The position numbers and the translations under genes are program-made. Under the pieces are notes generated by a model. It was not told where the DNA came from and made no database searches. It saw nothing but the letters and a program-made list of their open reading frames with translations. From Plotosus lineatus (taxonomy: Eukaryota > Chordata > Actinopteri > Siluriformes > Plotosidae), in assembly GCA_024760905.1 (NCBI GenBank), contig CM045731.1, forward strand, positions 50,708,501 through 50,772,500: a stretch of DNA of 64,000 bases, given 5' to 3'. Numbering within the stretch: the first letter of the stretch is position 1; each line of letters opens with the position of its first letter. This document shows, one piece after another, positions 1 through 45,204 of the stretch.

Positions 1-56
1 GGCATTTTTGAAAACTACAGTGCTGTATGTTTCAAGGAAAATACATTTAAAGGTGT

Positions 57-61
<5 letters not shown>

Positions 62-128
<67 letters not shown>
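62..128. repeat. (TA)n microsatellite
   Basis: Uninterrupted TA dinucleotides, adjoining the MITE end that follows. Confidence 0.95.
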
Positions 129-130
<2 letters not shown>

Positions 131-425
131 TGTATGTTTATATTTTATTATCAAGAAATATCACAGTAGAAAATTAAGTTTTTCTTAATCATTACTACAT
201 TTTACTACATTAACACTGTATTAATGAGTAAGACTGTCTATAGAATGTGTTTAAGAAGCATATTTTAGCGCATGTAATAGATACATAGTATTTTAATTCT
301 GGTTGATCATTCGCACATGTAATATGATACATGGGGTTTCACTTCCGGGTACAGAACTCGCAGATTACCTTTATTCGCGGGAGGGGCCGGAACTAAATCC
401 CCGCGAATTACGAGGGCCTACTGTA
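129..425. mobile_element. Tigger-type nonautonomous element, right end
   Basis: About 80-90% alike by eye to 15723-16020 and in part to 33100-33278. It ends in a pogo/Tigger-like terminus (cgagggcctactg followed by TA). It has no coding capacity. Confidence 0.65.
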
Positions 426-429
426 TGTA

Positions 430-1845
430 CAACTAAAATATACATATGCTGTAAACTAAAGAAAACCTGCAAATTTGTAAAAAAAAAATAAATAAATAAA
501 ATAAAATTCAAAACTCCACACTGTGAAGGGTGCTTAACATATTCTCATTAAAAAATGAACACACTCATAAAAAGAACAAACCAGTAATCATCTATTACAG
601 TCTCATTTTGCATGTTTTCTTATTCTGACATTAAGATGCTTCTCAATTTCCTAAACTGGACCCATCGAAGACGTTCCTATAAACTTTCCTTTCAATTACA
701 AGCTAAAAGATGTCCAACTTTCTGAGGCACACAGAGTTAAATCTGTAGTACAATCGTACTTTACACATTCATCAGACGTCCCCCTGTACAAATCTGTACT
801 TACTCGTCATCTACAGATGGCAGTCTAAGAGGGAAGACTGCAGTTTACTGAAAGAACTTGTTTTCATCTCCTGCAGGTTTCACCTCATGAAATATTGCCG
901 CATGTAAATTGCTATCATGAAAATTGCTGGAGTCTTCTAAGGATACAGAAAGAAAGCAGAAGTTACACCTCAAGTACTCAGAGCTCCAGTTTTGGCAGCT
1001 TACAGAATAACGCTTGATTCCAGAACATACTATTATTTTGCTTTTTAAGCCACTTTATTTACCACACCTTTATGTTGCCAAATTGTTGCACTCATTATGT
1101 TGCAAAAAAAAAAAAAAAAACTGGTTCTGGACAATTTAGTCTTCTCCCTGCTCTGATACATTCACTTATGGAAAGGGCAAGTAATTAACCTTTTACTTAA
1201 AGAATTAGGTGTGTTCAGGGATCCCAGCGAAGTATAGATAAAATAGAGGAAACGGCTTCAGAAATCATAAATGAAATATTTCAGCTGGGGGTCAAGGAGG
1301 CATATATTATAAATAATTATCATTATGGTGAATAAAAATAGAGGAATTCCCCTAAATAGCAGAGATCTGGGATCCCTGTGTGTTGGAAGCTCTGAAAACA
1401 CTGAAATGTGCAAGGAATGTGGATTTTCCAGGACCACAATGGCATCGTGGTTAAAATGTCTACATCACAGAGAGAATGTCCCAGGTTCGACTAGTTTACA
1501 CATTCTCTTTTTGCTATGACTTAACAGCGTGCCATTAATCTTGTAATTGTATATCATATGATGTAATACTTTTTATGTGTATCTACAACTCAGAATAATA
1601 ATCTGCATATCTCACCGGTGTTATCTCACACTATTAGTGTGGTGGACTTTTTCGAAGTGAAGCAGATCATATAAAAATATTAAACTTAAGTTCAGAAAGT
1701 TTTAGGTGAACTCCTCCTCTTCATGCGGTTTTTACTACTTAATTATTTTCATTATTCGCCACCGTATCGCTTGTCCTATCGTGTCGGTGGGAAAGGTGGA
1801 GCCAATCCCAGCTGGCTCTGCGCGAGAGGCCGGATACTAATATAA
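430..1845. other. 3' flank of tmem269, no gene recognised
   Basis: AT-rich DNA with an A17 run at about 1105-1122. The short open frames here have no recognisable domain. Confidence 0.6.
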
Positions 1846-2078
1846 TAATAAAAATCCCGACAGTATAATGAGGATGAATGCTTTAAATAACTTTCTCATT
1901 TAGTACATTAACAGTTTCATATACAGTAATTCAGAACTCTGTATTTTATATTAGTGTTCATTTAAGACTAATATAAAATGTAGAATTCTGAATTACTGTA
2001 TATGCAACTTTTAACGTACTAAATGAGAAAATTATTTAACGCATTAATCCTCATTATACTGTCGTGACTTTTATTATG
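1846..2078. mobile_element. Foldback MITE: near-perfect palindrome with about 110-bp arms
   Basis: The left arm (about 1846-1955) and the right arm (about 1968-2078) are reverse complements with a few mismatches. The loop is about 12 bases. It is flanked by TAATA-type sequence. It lies 500 bp past the tmem269 stop, and AATAAA on the minus strand at 2075-2070 falls in its outer arm. Confidence 0.85.
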
Positions 2079-2569
2079 CCTACCCGCCAAAGCAGATCAA
2101 GATGCACTGGCAGTTAAATTCGAATCAAATGTCAGTTCGATCTGTTGAATAATAAACTATATCTTTAAAAATACTGATTGTATTTTTAAAATGTCAGTGC
2201 ACTAATACTGTTATAGTTTTCCTCTCATTAATACTTGAATACCTTTTCCTTACAGACATGCTTAAGCATCTGTATTTACGTTCCTTTTACTAATATGAGA
2301 ATCCCAATTACAAACATAAATACAACACATCAAATGGTTCTCATCCATTTTTCCTCATACAATTCATTAGTCTTCTTGGATCAGGCAGATTTCATCACCG
2401 CAACCTAAAGTTCATCACTTCAGTACTAAAAAAGTGCAGAATATCCTAAAAATGCTGGGACTGAACAGGGTTTGATACTCCAACACAGAGAAGAGCAGAT
2501 GCTTTCGTTGGCCTATATGAGTTTCCGTCAAGCCTGAAGTGTCGGAGATGGACAGGACATCATAGTCTG

Positions 2570-35548
<32,979 letters not shown>

Positions 35549-35573
<25 letters not shown>

Positions 35574-35608
35574 GGTGGTGTGTTTGGTCTTTATGCACAG
35601 CACAGCAC
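35549..35608 (-). CDS. tmem269: tmem269 coding exon 1 (5' UTR end plus start codon)
   Basis: The acceptor after a TTTTTCAG tract places the exon start at 35608. It holds 35 nt of 5' UTR, then ATG at 35573-35571 in a strong ACCACC context, eight codons (MILLTPSS) and one base of a ninth. The donor is G|GTATGG at 35548. The leftover G plus GT from the next exon gives Gly9, so the phase matches exactly. Because the exon opens at an acceptor, at least one non-coding exon must lie upstream. Confidence 0.75.
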
Positions 35609-36082
35609 CTGAAAAAGACCAAATAAAAAATTTAATTATGCACTTATTGCAGTGCTTCTCAATTATTTTCTGTGGTTCCCCCTACAGGAAGAAAAAAAAC
35701 ATTTTATCCCCATTTTATGTTATTATATTTTTCTATAAAATTGTTATTAATACACATCTGCATAACATTGTATCTTTACTAACATTAAAAACAAAAAAGG
35801 AAGATAGTTCAACTTACAATAAATAAAAACTTCATTAACGGTGTTTTTTAATCTAACAGAAAATATTTAAAGTGCACCACTGTGCATGAAATAAAAAAAA
35901 AACACATCCTTATTTAAACTCATTCAACTTATAGAAGTTTTGCAGCTGACATCATGCATACATTATCCCAATGCAGGTTTTGTTTATTCTGCCACATTGG
36001 TGTGAAAACAAACCAATCACTCCTGTCCCAGCACAATAGCACAAGGGTTTAATACTGCATTTATTTATTAAACAAGTGCAAA

Positions 36083-36295
36083 ATGGCACTTAACTGTGTT
36101 GCTGTCGGTTGTACAAATTATAGAGGAAAGAAAGCGGGTGTTAAATATCATAGATTCCCTGCTAATAAGGCCCGAAGAGAGAAATGGATTTCTGCTTTGA
36201 AAAGAGCTGACACCGACAACAAAGGAAAGATTGGCGACCAGCTCCTACCAGTCATGAATGTAGCAAACATTTTGTTGGAGGTTGGAGACAAGTAA
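36083..36295 (+). pseudogene. THAP-domain N-terminal fragment
   Basis: The open frame starts MALNCVAVGC and continues with KYHRFP and REKWISALKRAD. That is the first part of a THAP zinc finger (C2CH): the first two Cys, the HRFP block and the conserved Trp. The second Cys and the His that would complete the finger are absent, because the frame leaves the THAP pattern after RADTDNK. It may be a transposase-derived THAP remnant, or the first exon of a spliced THAP gene. No good donor was identified at the break. Confidence 0.6.
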
Positions 36296-36299
36296 TTTT

Positions 36300-37740
36300 T
36301 ATCAGTAGATATATTATTATTTATTGTCTTAACCACAGTTTGATTCTAATTAACAGTATACCTGGTGTCCATTTATAAGCTGAGGGCAGCTAAAATGCTA
36401 TTTAGTCTTTATTATAACATGTACAGTATATATAATATAACTATTATAATACTTCATAGATTTAGATCCACATGTTTGTGCTTAATATATAATGTAGGTA
36501 AAATTATAAAAAAAATGTGAGTCATAATTACCTTTGCCATGATTAATACTTTGGTATCCTCACACAGCATGCCATGGGCGATATAAGAGGCTTTCCTGGG
36601 TATAATATGCTCGCGAAGTGCCGAAACTCATCCAGATAAAAAAATACTCATACGCTTCACAGATTTAACTTTAACAGTCTTTAATACGTGTTCTAACACA
36701 CACAACAAACATGCCGTTCTTTGGTTTCTGCTTCACTAGTTTAATCCCACAATACATTACAGAACCGGAATATACCAAGTTCTGCGGGGAGTAATCATTA
36801 ACAATGATTGCTACACTCTAAGCCCTTTGAAACTTTTCAGTTTTTCGTGAGTATAATCAGATGTGCGATTAATCAAATAATTATATCTGAGTATGTTAAC
36901 CAGGTATTCTGTCCATTGCTTCATCCGTGCAGTTAACCAACAAACCATCGGGCAAAACGTATGGGTCATTTGTTAGCCCTGATAACCGTAGTTTTTGAAT
37001 CTACTGTTGTTTATGATTGTTATCTTAATTACCAGGGAGCTCGGAAAGCACTGGGATTGTATTACGGCTGTCAACATTCATATTTATATAATCTACCAAG
37101 CTAAAACAGACAACTCAATTGCAAAGTATACGTTTGTTTTCACTCCAATATGGAGTTGCTACTCGGCGTGTCACGTGACTGCAAAACCTCTATTTATGTC
37201 TTAATATCTCCGTCTCTCTCCACCTTTCTCTTCGTTTCTGTTAAAAAAATTTCCGTGTTGTTTCTTGAGGGGTTGTTGGCTTCATATTATTTGCTCATGC
37301 GAAAAATCATACACCACAGCACGACAATGAGAGCGCCACTGCCAACTACTTTAGTGGAGGTGAAATTACACTTAATTCTCGTACACTATTCCAGAAAAGC
37401 ATGTTCCCCAGGGTCAGGACACCCACCCCACCCCCAGCATCAGAAGCACTGACTTATCGCAATATCAGCAACTTTAGATTTGAGGATGGTTAGATTTTAA
37501 CAGTATAATGCACAGGTAACAGCAGGGTGCATTTTCCCTAACAAGGCTTCCTGACTCTATGTGCTGAAAATTAGGTGCTGAAATACCTAAATCCTGCAAT
37601 CTTGCATGATGATGTTCTTTTTGAACTGATCAGCACTCTCATGAATTTTGACACAAAGAGGCGAGCAATTACTCATCTTTGTTTGCATAAAAGCCTGAGC
37701 CTTTGGTGGATTATATATATATCATTATTCCTTACCTGCC
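36300..37740. other. No gene recognised; one perfect E-box palindrome
   Basis: Contains GTCACGTGAC near 37171-37180, a canonical bHLH-zip (USF/TFE3-type) site, 20 bp from a CCAATATGG motif. No exon structure could be tied to it. Confidence 0.3.
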
Positions 37741-37759
37741 ACCAATTATTTTAAAACTG

Positions 37760-38080
37760 TTCATTCATTCATTTTGTAAGACGCTGAATTCCAAGTAGGA
37801 TTGCAGACAGGCTAACGCAGATCTCGGCAGACTTTGGATGTCAGGGTTACACACTGGAGGGCTTGCCAGGACAACACTCACTTTCATACCTCGGGGTGAT
37901 TTGGAACAGCCAGTTGTACATGTTTTTGGACTGTAAAAACAAACCAGAGTACCTGGAGGAAACCCACACAAGCATGGGAAGAATGCAAACTACACTGAAA
38001 CGCCCAAGTTGGGAATCAAATCCAGGCTTTCTTGCTGTGAAGCGGACATGCTAACCACGTTGCCACCATTCCACCACAAC
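37760..38080 (-). mobile_element. Dispersed SINE-like repeat, family D
   Basis: Reverse-orientation copy ending in a tRNA-like head near 38070. Confidence 0.6.
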
Positions 38081-38751
38081 CACTACTTTGCCGCTGTGCC
38101 ACTTTTGATACTGTTGTTTGATTACACTTTCTTTATATTTAGCAACTATGAACAAGACTAAAGCTCTACCAACTTCAGACACAATTCTATAATGCACATT
38201 CCTGAAAAGCATGCTTCCAGGATATAAAATTATTAAATTACAAGTTAATCATGTGTATTACTGACGAGATACATAATCACACTGTTACTATTTATCTCAC
38301 TTTTGTTTAACTCATTATTCTTCTTTATTCAAAAGTAAAAATTACTCTTTTCAAATGGTGTGTCTGGATCACGGTGTAGGCAGGCAGAGCTCACTGGTTG
38401 CTGTAGCCTTACAAGCTACTTCATGTGAATATAGGCTTCAGAGGAAACCCTGAAGATAAAAGCCAACAAACAACTTTTAGTAACTCCTGCAGCCAAGCTA
38501 ATACCTAACATACTACTCTGCTTTCCTTCGGACGCCACTGGTGAGGCCCAGAGGGAAAACTGGTGCATGGGTTCCCCTGGATCGCTATAAAACCTTCCCA
38601 GGCTTTGGAGTGGCCATTTCAATGCCACTGCATTCAGTTGGAGAACCAATTACAGGAGCACTGCTGCCTCCACTGACACTTCACACAAAACTTTCACTGA
38701 TTTTGCAATTCAATTTAAATTAAAAATAGAATTATGCCAATATACTCATTG

Positions 38752-38895
38752 CCTTCACTCATTCTTCTGCTGAACAGCTTAATTCTATTCGGTGCATGGG
38801 ACGCTGGAGCCCATCTCAGCCACATTGGACGAAGGTGGGGTACACACTGAGCAGCTTGCCACATCTACAGGCAATCTGAAACAGCATGCATGCCT
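38752..38895 (-). mobile_element. Family D repeat fragment
   Basis: cttaattctattcggtgcat and the agcccatctcagccacattg block. Confidence 0.5.
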
Positions 38896-39579
38896 ATGAC
38901 CGTTATCCCTAATAATTAGCTTGTTGTCTTTAACTTTACACTGAGCTCAAACAGCTGAAGGGGAAAGATGGCGCGGCTGCCACTGCGCGCGTGTTCTTTG
39001 AAGCGCGAGCGCACTCTGGGTTTGATTACGTAACGAGAACATAGAGTGCGCTCTGGGAAGCGCGAGCTGGGTTCTTATTGATTATAACGGCATAAGTCCT
39101 TCAAGAAGAAAACCAGCAAACCTTCTTCGACTTCAATTAAATGGTTTCAAAATTTATAAAAATTACTTGACTTTAATATCTGGGCCAAATAATTTAAAAA
39201 AGCCACAAGGACAGATTTAACGTCAACAACTCATAGATTAAAAAAAAGCTGAGAAAAACGTTATTATCTTTAATTTCCTCAAATTAGCTTTGTGCTAATT
39301 AAAATACAGGTAACGGTTCTCCCCTCAGGACCACAAGCCTCTAATCTGTTTTCATCTCTTCACCTCCTTCTCTTCCGACAAGACATCAAATCACATTATT
39401 ATTCACAATTACACCTAACGGAAACACTTCACAGATTCACTCACACCTGCGAATGCTTAAATCCTGAGGTAAAAATTAAGTGAGAGAAAAATGTATACTA
39501 TATATAAGTTGACTATATGCACAGTCTGTATTGAAAGAGAAACAGAAAGCAAGCTTTTATCAAGTTTCTCTTCTTGAAC

Positions 39580-39895
39580 TTACCGGTAAGGACGTTCAAG
39601 GATGCTAATAATACAGTACTTCAAAACAAACGCTGCAGTGACGTCACCAAGTGGACTTTACTTCTCCAGGCATAAAATTACATATTTACATAATCAATGT
39701 AAATATTATCCTGTATTTTAACGTGTAACTGTTTCCTCGATAACCAAAAAGTGTCTTACTTACACAAGTAGGAGGTCAATTGTGCTCCCGTTACCTGTCT
39801 GACAGAAACAATGACATGTGCGTATTCAGCACCTACACTTTTTGAAGCTTTAGCACCATTTGCTGGAACATTCCACCGGAAGTGACGTTGAGAGC
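39580..39895 (-). promoter_or_regulatory. Candidate promoter / 5' non-coding exon region, possibly for tmem269
   Basis: A CCGGAAGTGACGT block at 39877-39889 combines an ETS-type site with a CRE-like half, a common arrangement in TATA-less housekeeping promoters. A full TGACGTCA lies near 39638. On the minus strand two good donors follow: CAG|GTAACG at 39795 and CCG|GTAAGT near 39587. tmem269 needs an upstream non-coding exon, so this is a plausible source. The link is not proven, and a plus-strand gene could use the same sites. Confidence 0.35.
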
Positions 39896-40221
39896 CTTTT
39901 CGAGATTTTTCTAACTAGGATGGACAGTGATGTTCAGAACCAAACAGCAAATTAGGAACCATAAGTAAACCAATTAATTTATTACATGCTTGTTTATTTT
40001 GTTTTAAAATTATTTCTGCTATAATAACCTTTAAATATTAAAGACCTTAAATATATTAAATAACACATACTTTTTAAATTAATATATATTATAATCTTTA
40101 TTCATTCCAGTGTATGAAGTACACTATTGGATACACTATGCACTATTGGATTCATTAGTGCATAACTGGATGTGTGATTATATTTACATGATATACAATC
40201 AATTACTCATATACTAAACCA

Positions 40222-40470
40222 CTGAATATCATTAGGGTTTCATGGAGGCTGGAGCTTTTCTCAGCTGACACTGGCCGAAAGTGGGGTACACCCTGAACAG
40301 CTTGGCAATTTGGAATCTTAATGTGCAGTTGGACTGTAGGAGGAAACTTGAACTTTCTGGAGGAAACCCACACAGAAGTGGGGGGACATGCAAATTCCAC
40401 ACAGAAACACCCATCCTGAGTCCGAACCCAAGACCTTGCTGTGAGTGCAGAACACCATGGTGCCGCCCCA
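40222..40470 (-). mobile_element. Family D repeat
   Basis: Starts catggaggctggagcttttc; ends near the head at caccatggtgccgcccc. Confidence 0.55.
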
Positions 40471-40897
40471 AAATTATACTCCAAATATGGCTATGGTGCA
40501 ATGATAATCCAAGATTTCATGTCGATCTGCAGTACAAAATGATTTGTAGTTGCACTTTATTTGGGTTATGACTATACAGTAATCACATGATGACTGGACT
40601 AAAATGTTACTTTCTGTAGATATATACCTCAGTGTATTCAGTGGTTCAACAACCTGATTAATAAATAATGATAGTGTGTCAGTGTATATGAAATGAAGAC
40701 GGATTAAATCAGCTGTTGACTGACATAATACAGGAACATTGAATATGCATATAAGGCAATTTAGGTCCTGTAAATAAACTCAAAGGTATTTCATTTGGCA
40801 TTGGTGGGTTATGACTGCTGTCTGGTTTCTCCATTGGTGCCCAGACTTGATTGACCTGAGGAACATGCTTTTTTGGAATTGTGTATGTGAATTAAGT

Positions 40898-42480
40898 GTA
40901 TCCCTCCCTGAATTGCCACCTTATTGTGGTGGAGGGGTTTGTGCGACCTAATTATCTTCGGAGCTATGTTGTCAGGGGCATAATGCCCCTGGTAGGGTCA
41001 CGCAAGGCAAACAGGTCTGAGAAAAGGTCCAGACGAAGTGCATTTCAGAAGACCTCTATGATGAAGGAAAAAAACACAAAGATACAGTTTCCCTTGCCTG
41101 GACATGGGTCACTGGGGTTCCCCCTGGAGCCAGCCCTGGGGTGGGGCTCGAAGGCGAGTGCCTGGTGGTCAAGCTTCTGCCTATGGAGCCTGGCCGGGCC
41201 TAGCCCGAAAAGAAGACATGGATCTGCCTTCCCATGGATCCACCACCTGTGGGAGGGGCTATAGGGATCGGGTGCAATGTGAGTTGAGTAGCAGCCGAAG
41301 GCATGGGTTCTGTCTGACCGATTCTCAGTTACTGACTCTGACTCTTGAGACATGGAATGTAACCTCTCTGGTGGGGAAGGATCCTAAGCTGGTGCATGAG
41401 GTGGGGAGACACCGGCTAGATATAGTTGCGCTCACCTCAATGCATAGCTTAGGCTCTGAAACCACCTATCTCGAGAGAGGCTAGACCTTATTGGATTTGC
41501 TCATGGAGAGAGGTGGCGAGCTGGTGTGGGCATCCTTGTTGCCCCCGTCTTGGTGCCCAAATGTTGGGGTTCTCCCCAGTCGACGAAGGGTAGCTTCCCT
41601 TTGCCTTCGTGTGGGGGAACAGGTCCTGACTGTTATTTGTGCTTGTGCACCAAATGACAGTTCAGAGTACTCACCCTTCTTTGAGTCTTTAGGGGGGGGT
41701 GTTGGACATTTCCTCCCTCGGGAGACTCGCTCGTTGTCTTGGGAGACTTCAACGCACACGTGGGCGACGATAGTGTGACTTGGAAGGGTGTGATCGAGAG
41801 ATACAGCTTCTCCAGTCTGAACTCGAATGGTGTTTCGTTGTTGGATTTCTGTGCTCATTACAGTTTGTCTATCACAAACACCATGTTCGAACAGAAAGAT
41901 GCCCATAAGTGCACTTGGCATCAGGACACCCAAGGTCTCAGTTCGATGATAGACTTTGTAGTCGTGTCACTGGACTTGCGGCCACATATTCTGGACACTC
42001 GGGTGAAGAGGGGAGCTGATCTGTCTACCGATCATCACCTGGTGGTGAGCTGGCTTCCATGGTGGGCGAGGCTGCCTTCCAGACCGGGCAGGCCCAAGCG
42101 TGAAATGAGGCTCTGCTGGGAATGTTTGGCGGAGTATCCTGTCCGAGAGGCCTTTAACTCGCGCTTCCAGCAGAGCTACAACCACATCCCGGAGGAGGCG
42201 AGTGACATGGAATCCAAATGGGCTATGCTTTATGCCTCCATTGCTGAGGCGACAGCCCATAGCTTGGGAGAGAAGGTCGTTGGTGTTCGTCGTGGCGGTA
42301 ACCCCCGAACCTGGTGGTGCACACCTGTGGTGAAGAGGGCCATCCAGCTGAAAGCGGAGGCCTATCGGATCTTATTAGCCTGTGGGACTCCTGAGGCAGC
42401 AGACAGGTACAGGCAGGCCAAACGTGCTGCTGCCGAAGCTGTCGCAGATGCAAAATCTAGGGTAGGGGAGGAGTTTGGTG
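40898..42480 (+). mobile_element. LINE C: Rex3 retrotransposon, 5' part only
   Basis: 5' UTR beginning atccctccctgaattgccac, followed by the Rex3 endonuclease region. The sequence stops at GEEFGDWNFE. The reverse transcriptase and 3' end are absent. Confidence 0.85.
41338..42480 (+). pseudogene. Rex3 endonuclease remnant
   Basis: TWNVTSLVGKDPKLV near 41352, HSLGSETTYLERG, ICACAPNDSSEYSPFF, VLGDFNAHVGDDS (41735-41772 region), TDHHLVVSW near 42030, GNPRTWWCTP, CGTPEAADRYRQAKR. Frameshifts occur near 41480 and 41735. These are hallmarks of the Rex3/RTE family widespread in teleosts. Confidence 0.85.
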
Positions 42481-42604
42481 ACTGGAATTTTGAGTTTAGA
42501 TGTATCTGCGTAGTACGCTGACGTAATGATGCAATGACGTAATGACGCTGCGTCCATTGTTTACAAATGACAAACTGAACGTGCCCTCTTTCTTCCCAGT
42601 TCAG

Positions 42605-42634
<30 letters not shown>

Positions 42635-42635
<1 letters not shown>

Positions 42636-43375
42636 GCGTGTTAAGACGTCATCTCTGTGATCTTTGTGTTTACACTGTTTTGCGGACTTTTGTAACCCTA
42701 AGCAAATATGGTTGATCAGAAACGTAAGCCTACTAGCATGGGTTCAAGTCTCATACACAGAGATGAATGAACCATTTGTTCGGATCGGCGCAATCTTTAA
42801 TGCATACTCAGTTAAGCAAAGAGAGTTGTAAATTAAATGAAAACCCGAATCCAGAAAAGAAAGAGAACTCTCCACTTTTCTGGTGATTCACATCAGTGCA
42901 GGCTGAGTACTAAATGAATTCAACGGTGCCTTGGCTCACTGTAAAGACCGGAAGGCCGTATAACCCACCAAGCACAGCAAGTACTTTCGGTATTGAGCGC
43001 CTCACATATTGTAAGCATTGATTGGCTGTTTTAAGCTTCATGTAAAGTGAGTCGGCTCTGCTTCATGTAATGTGACTCAGCTCAGCTTTATGTAAAGTGA
43101 TCATCCGTTGACCATCGGAACCATTTACAAGCAGAAAGACCACATCATAGAGAATGTTAAAGGTTATATTTGGTACTGTATTTGATATTTAATGAGTGAA
43201 TTTGATTAAAATTTATCAATTTGAAATTATTTTACTTGAATTTAATTTATTTGAAATTAATGTTTATATTATTTAATATTATTTTACAATGTTATGTTTA
43301 TAATAATTGATTTGGGGGTGTTTTATGAGATACGGTAACGGTATTTATTTATGTATAGTACAGTATGATGGGTGT
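42635..43375. mobile_element. Non-autonomous Tigger-like element, copy 2
   Basis: Matches 10151-10855. It lies directly after the broken Rex3 end and a (TA)n run at 42610-42636. Its right terminus is replaced from about 43375. Confidence 0.65.
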
Positions 43376-43377
43376 TG

Positions 43378-45200
43378 TGATGCGCAAAGTGTGGTAGTTG
43401 TGGTTGTAGTAGTAGTGCTTGTCACCTCTCGCTTTAAACTAACACCGCTGGCTAGCAGCTTGCCTGTGAAAAGGGGAGCCGAGTGAGTAAGTCTCTCCCT
43501 GTCAGTACATAGCCTCTCCACCATCAAGCCCCATGTAGTGCCTCCTCGCGGCGACACATGGTAACTGAGTACCTTGCGGACTCAGGCTGAACTACAGGGG
43601 ACTCGGAGGAGGTTTGGCCCCCAGACATGTGGCATGCAGGCCAACCGGCGTGTGGACACGCCCTGATGCCCATGAAACAAACCCCCAACTATGGGTTAGA
43701 TAGTCCCACTGCCTTGTGGATTCCCTTGGTTGGGAGAAGGCTAAGGAGTAAACCCTACAGAAATCCGGAGTGGAACCCCTAAGGCAGTTGGTCTGAGGAT
43801 TCCCCTACCTTCTGGCAACTCCTGCAGCTGCGCTGGTACCAAATTGTACTGGATCTTCCTTTCCTTTGGATGCTATCAGCAAGGCCGAGAGGGGGGACTT
43901 GATGTCTGGGCAGCCCAAGTTCTCCATAGTTCCCGCCCAAGCTTGTAGCGCACTGGAGAGGACACTGGAGAGGACACTCCAGCGTTGATGCAAGACTTCG
44001 GCTCAACATGGGAAGTAGCAGTTACCGGTTAAAAGCTCATTCCGATTGGCGTAGGATACGGGCACCTGGGGCTACTTCCGACAGTGGGAGAGACCATCGT
44101 GTCTCACTGGACAGCTACCGCCCGCTCCAAGCTGGGAAGCCCCCAGCCAGTAAGGTGCTGTCCCGCCATAGCTCGCCTGCCTTGCTGGGTGCGTAGGGCT
44201 TAGGGTCTGACCATCCCGACAAGTAAGCTGTAAATTCTGCACCAGAATAGCAACCTGGAACGTACGGACTATGTGTCCTGGACTGACAAGTGATCTTCAG
44301 CAAATTGACGATGCCCGCAAGACTGCAGTCATCGATCATGAACTGACACGTCTGAATATCGACATTGCTTGTCTACAGGAAACATGCCTGGCTGACAGTG
44401 GTACTATCAAAGAGGCCAACTACACCTTCTACTGGCAGGCCCTGCCACAAAACGACCCAAGACTGTATGGTGTAGGTTTCGCTGTGAAGAACTCGCTGAC
44501 TACAGCGATTGAACCTCCTGCCAGTGGATCAGAGAGAATCCTCGCTTTACGCCTCTCTACAACTGCAGGCTTTGTAAATCTCCTCAGCATCTATGCACCA
44601 ACACTCAGTTCCACCCCAGAGGCCAAGAACCAGTTTTACGAGGCTCTGGATGATGCAAGTTCCAGGATCCCCAGCACTGAAGGACTTTACCTACTAGGAG
44701 ACTTCAATGCTAGAGTGGGCACCGACTGTGACACCTGGCCTTCCTGCCTTGGTCACCATGGCATAGGCAGGATGAATGAGAATGGACAGAGGTTGTTGGA
44801 ACTGTACTGCCATCATGGCCTGTGTGAAATACATACTTCAAGTGCAAAGACCGCCACAAAGTTTCCTGGAGACACCCCAGATCGTGCCACTGGCACCAGC
44901 TAGACCTTATCCTCACAAGACGCACGGATCTGAGCAGCGTTCTCCACACTAGAAGTTTCCATAGCGCAGACTACGACACAGACCACACCCTCGTTGGAAG
45001 CAGGATAAGGCTGACAACAAAGAGGATCCATCACTCCAAAAGTAAATGCCTCCCACGCATCAACACCTGCTTCTCAAGGGATCCCCAGCGAATCCAACTG
45101 TTTCATGACACAGTCAAGGAGAAGTTGGCTTTGCAGACTCCTGGCAAAGACATCAACAGCAAGTGGCACTTCCTGAGAGATACTATCTACACAACAGTAT
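43378..45200 (+). mobile_element. LINE D: APE-type LINE, 5' part
   Basis: GC-richer leader (43560-44210), then an endonuclease coding region. It stops at about 45200 where LINE E begins in the opposite orientation. Confidence 0.7.
44222..45195 (+). pseudogene. LINE D endonuclease remnant
   Basis: RIATWNVRTMCPG near 44245, ACLQETCLADSG, GFAVKNSL, LLSIYAPTLSS, LLGDFNARVGTD, then after a frameshift near 44885 LDLILTRRTDLSS and DYDTDHTLV. A distinct endonuclease family from LINEs A, B and C. Confidence 0.75.
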
Positions 45201-45204
45201 AGGT

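Noticed and set aside
38416..38649. Possible exon with acceptor-like TTTATCTTCAG on the minus strand
   Set aside because: No matching donor. Part of the sequence resembles the 43830-43900 LINE D leader, so it is more likely repeat-derived.
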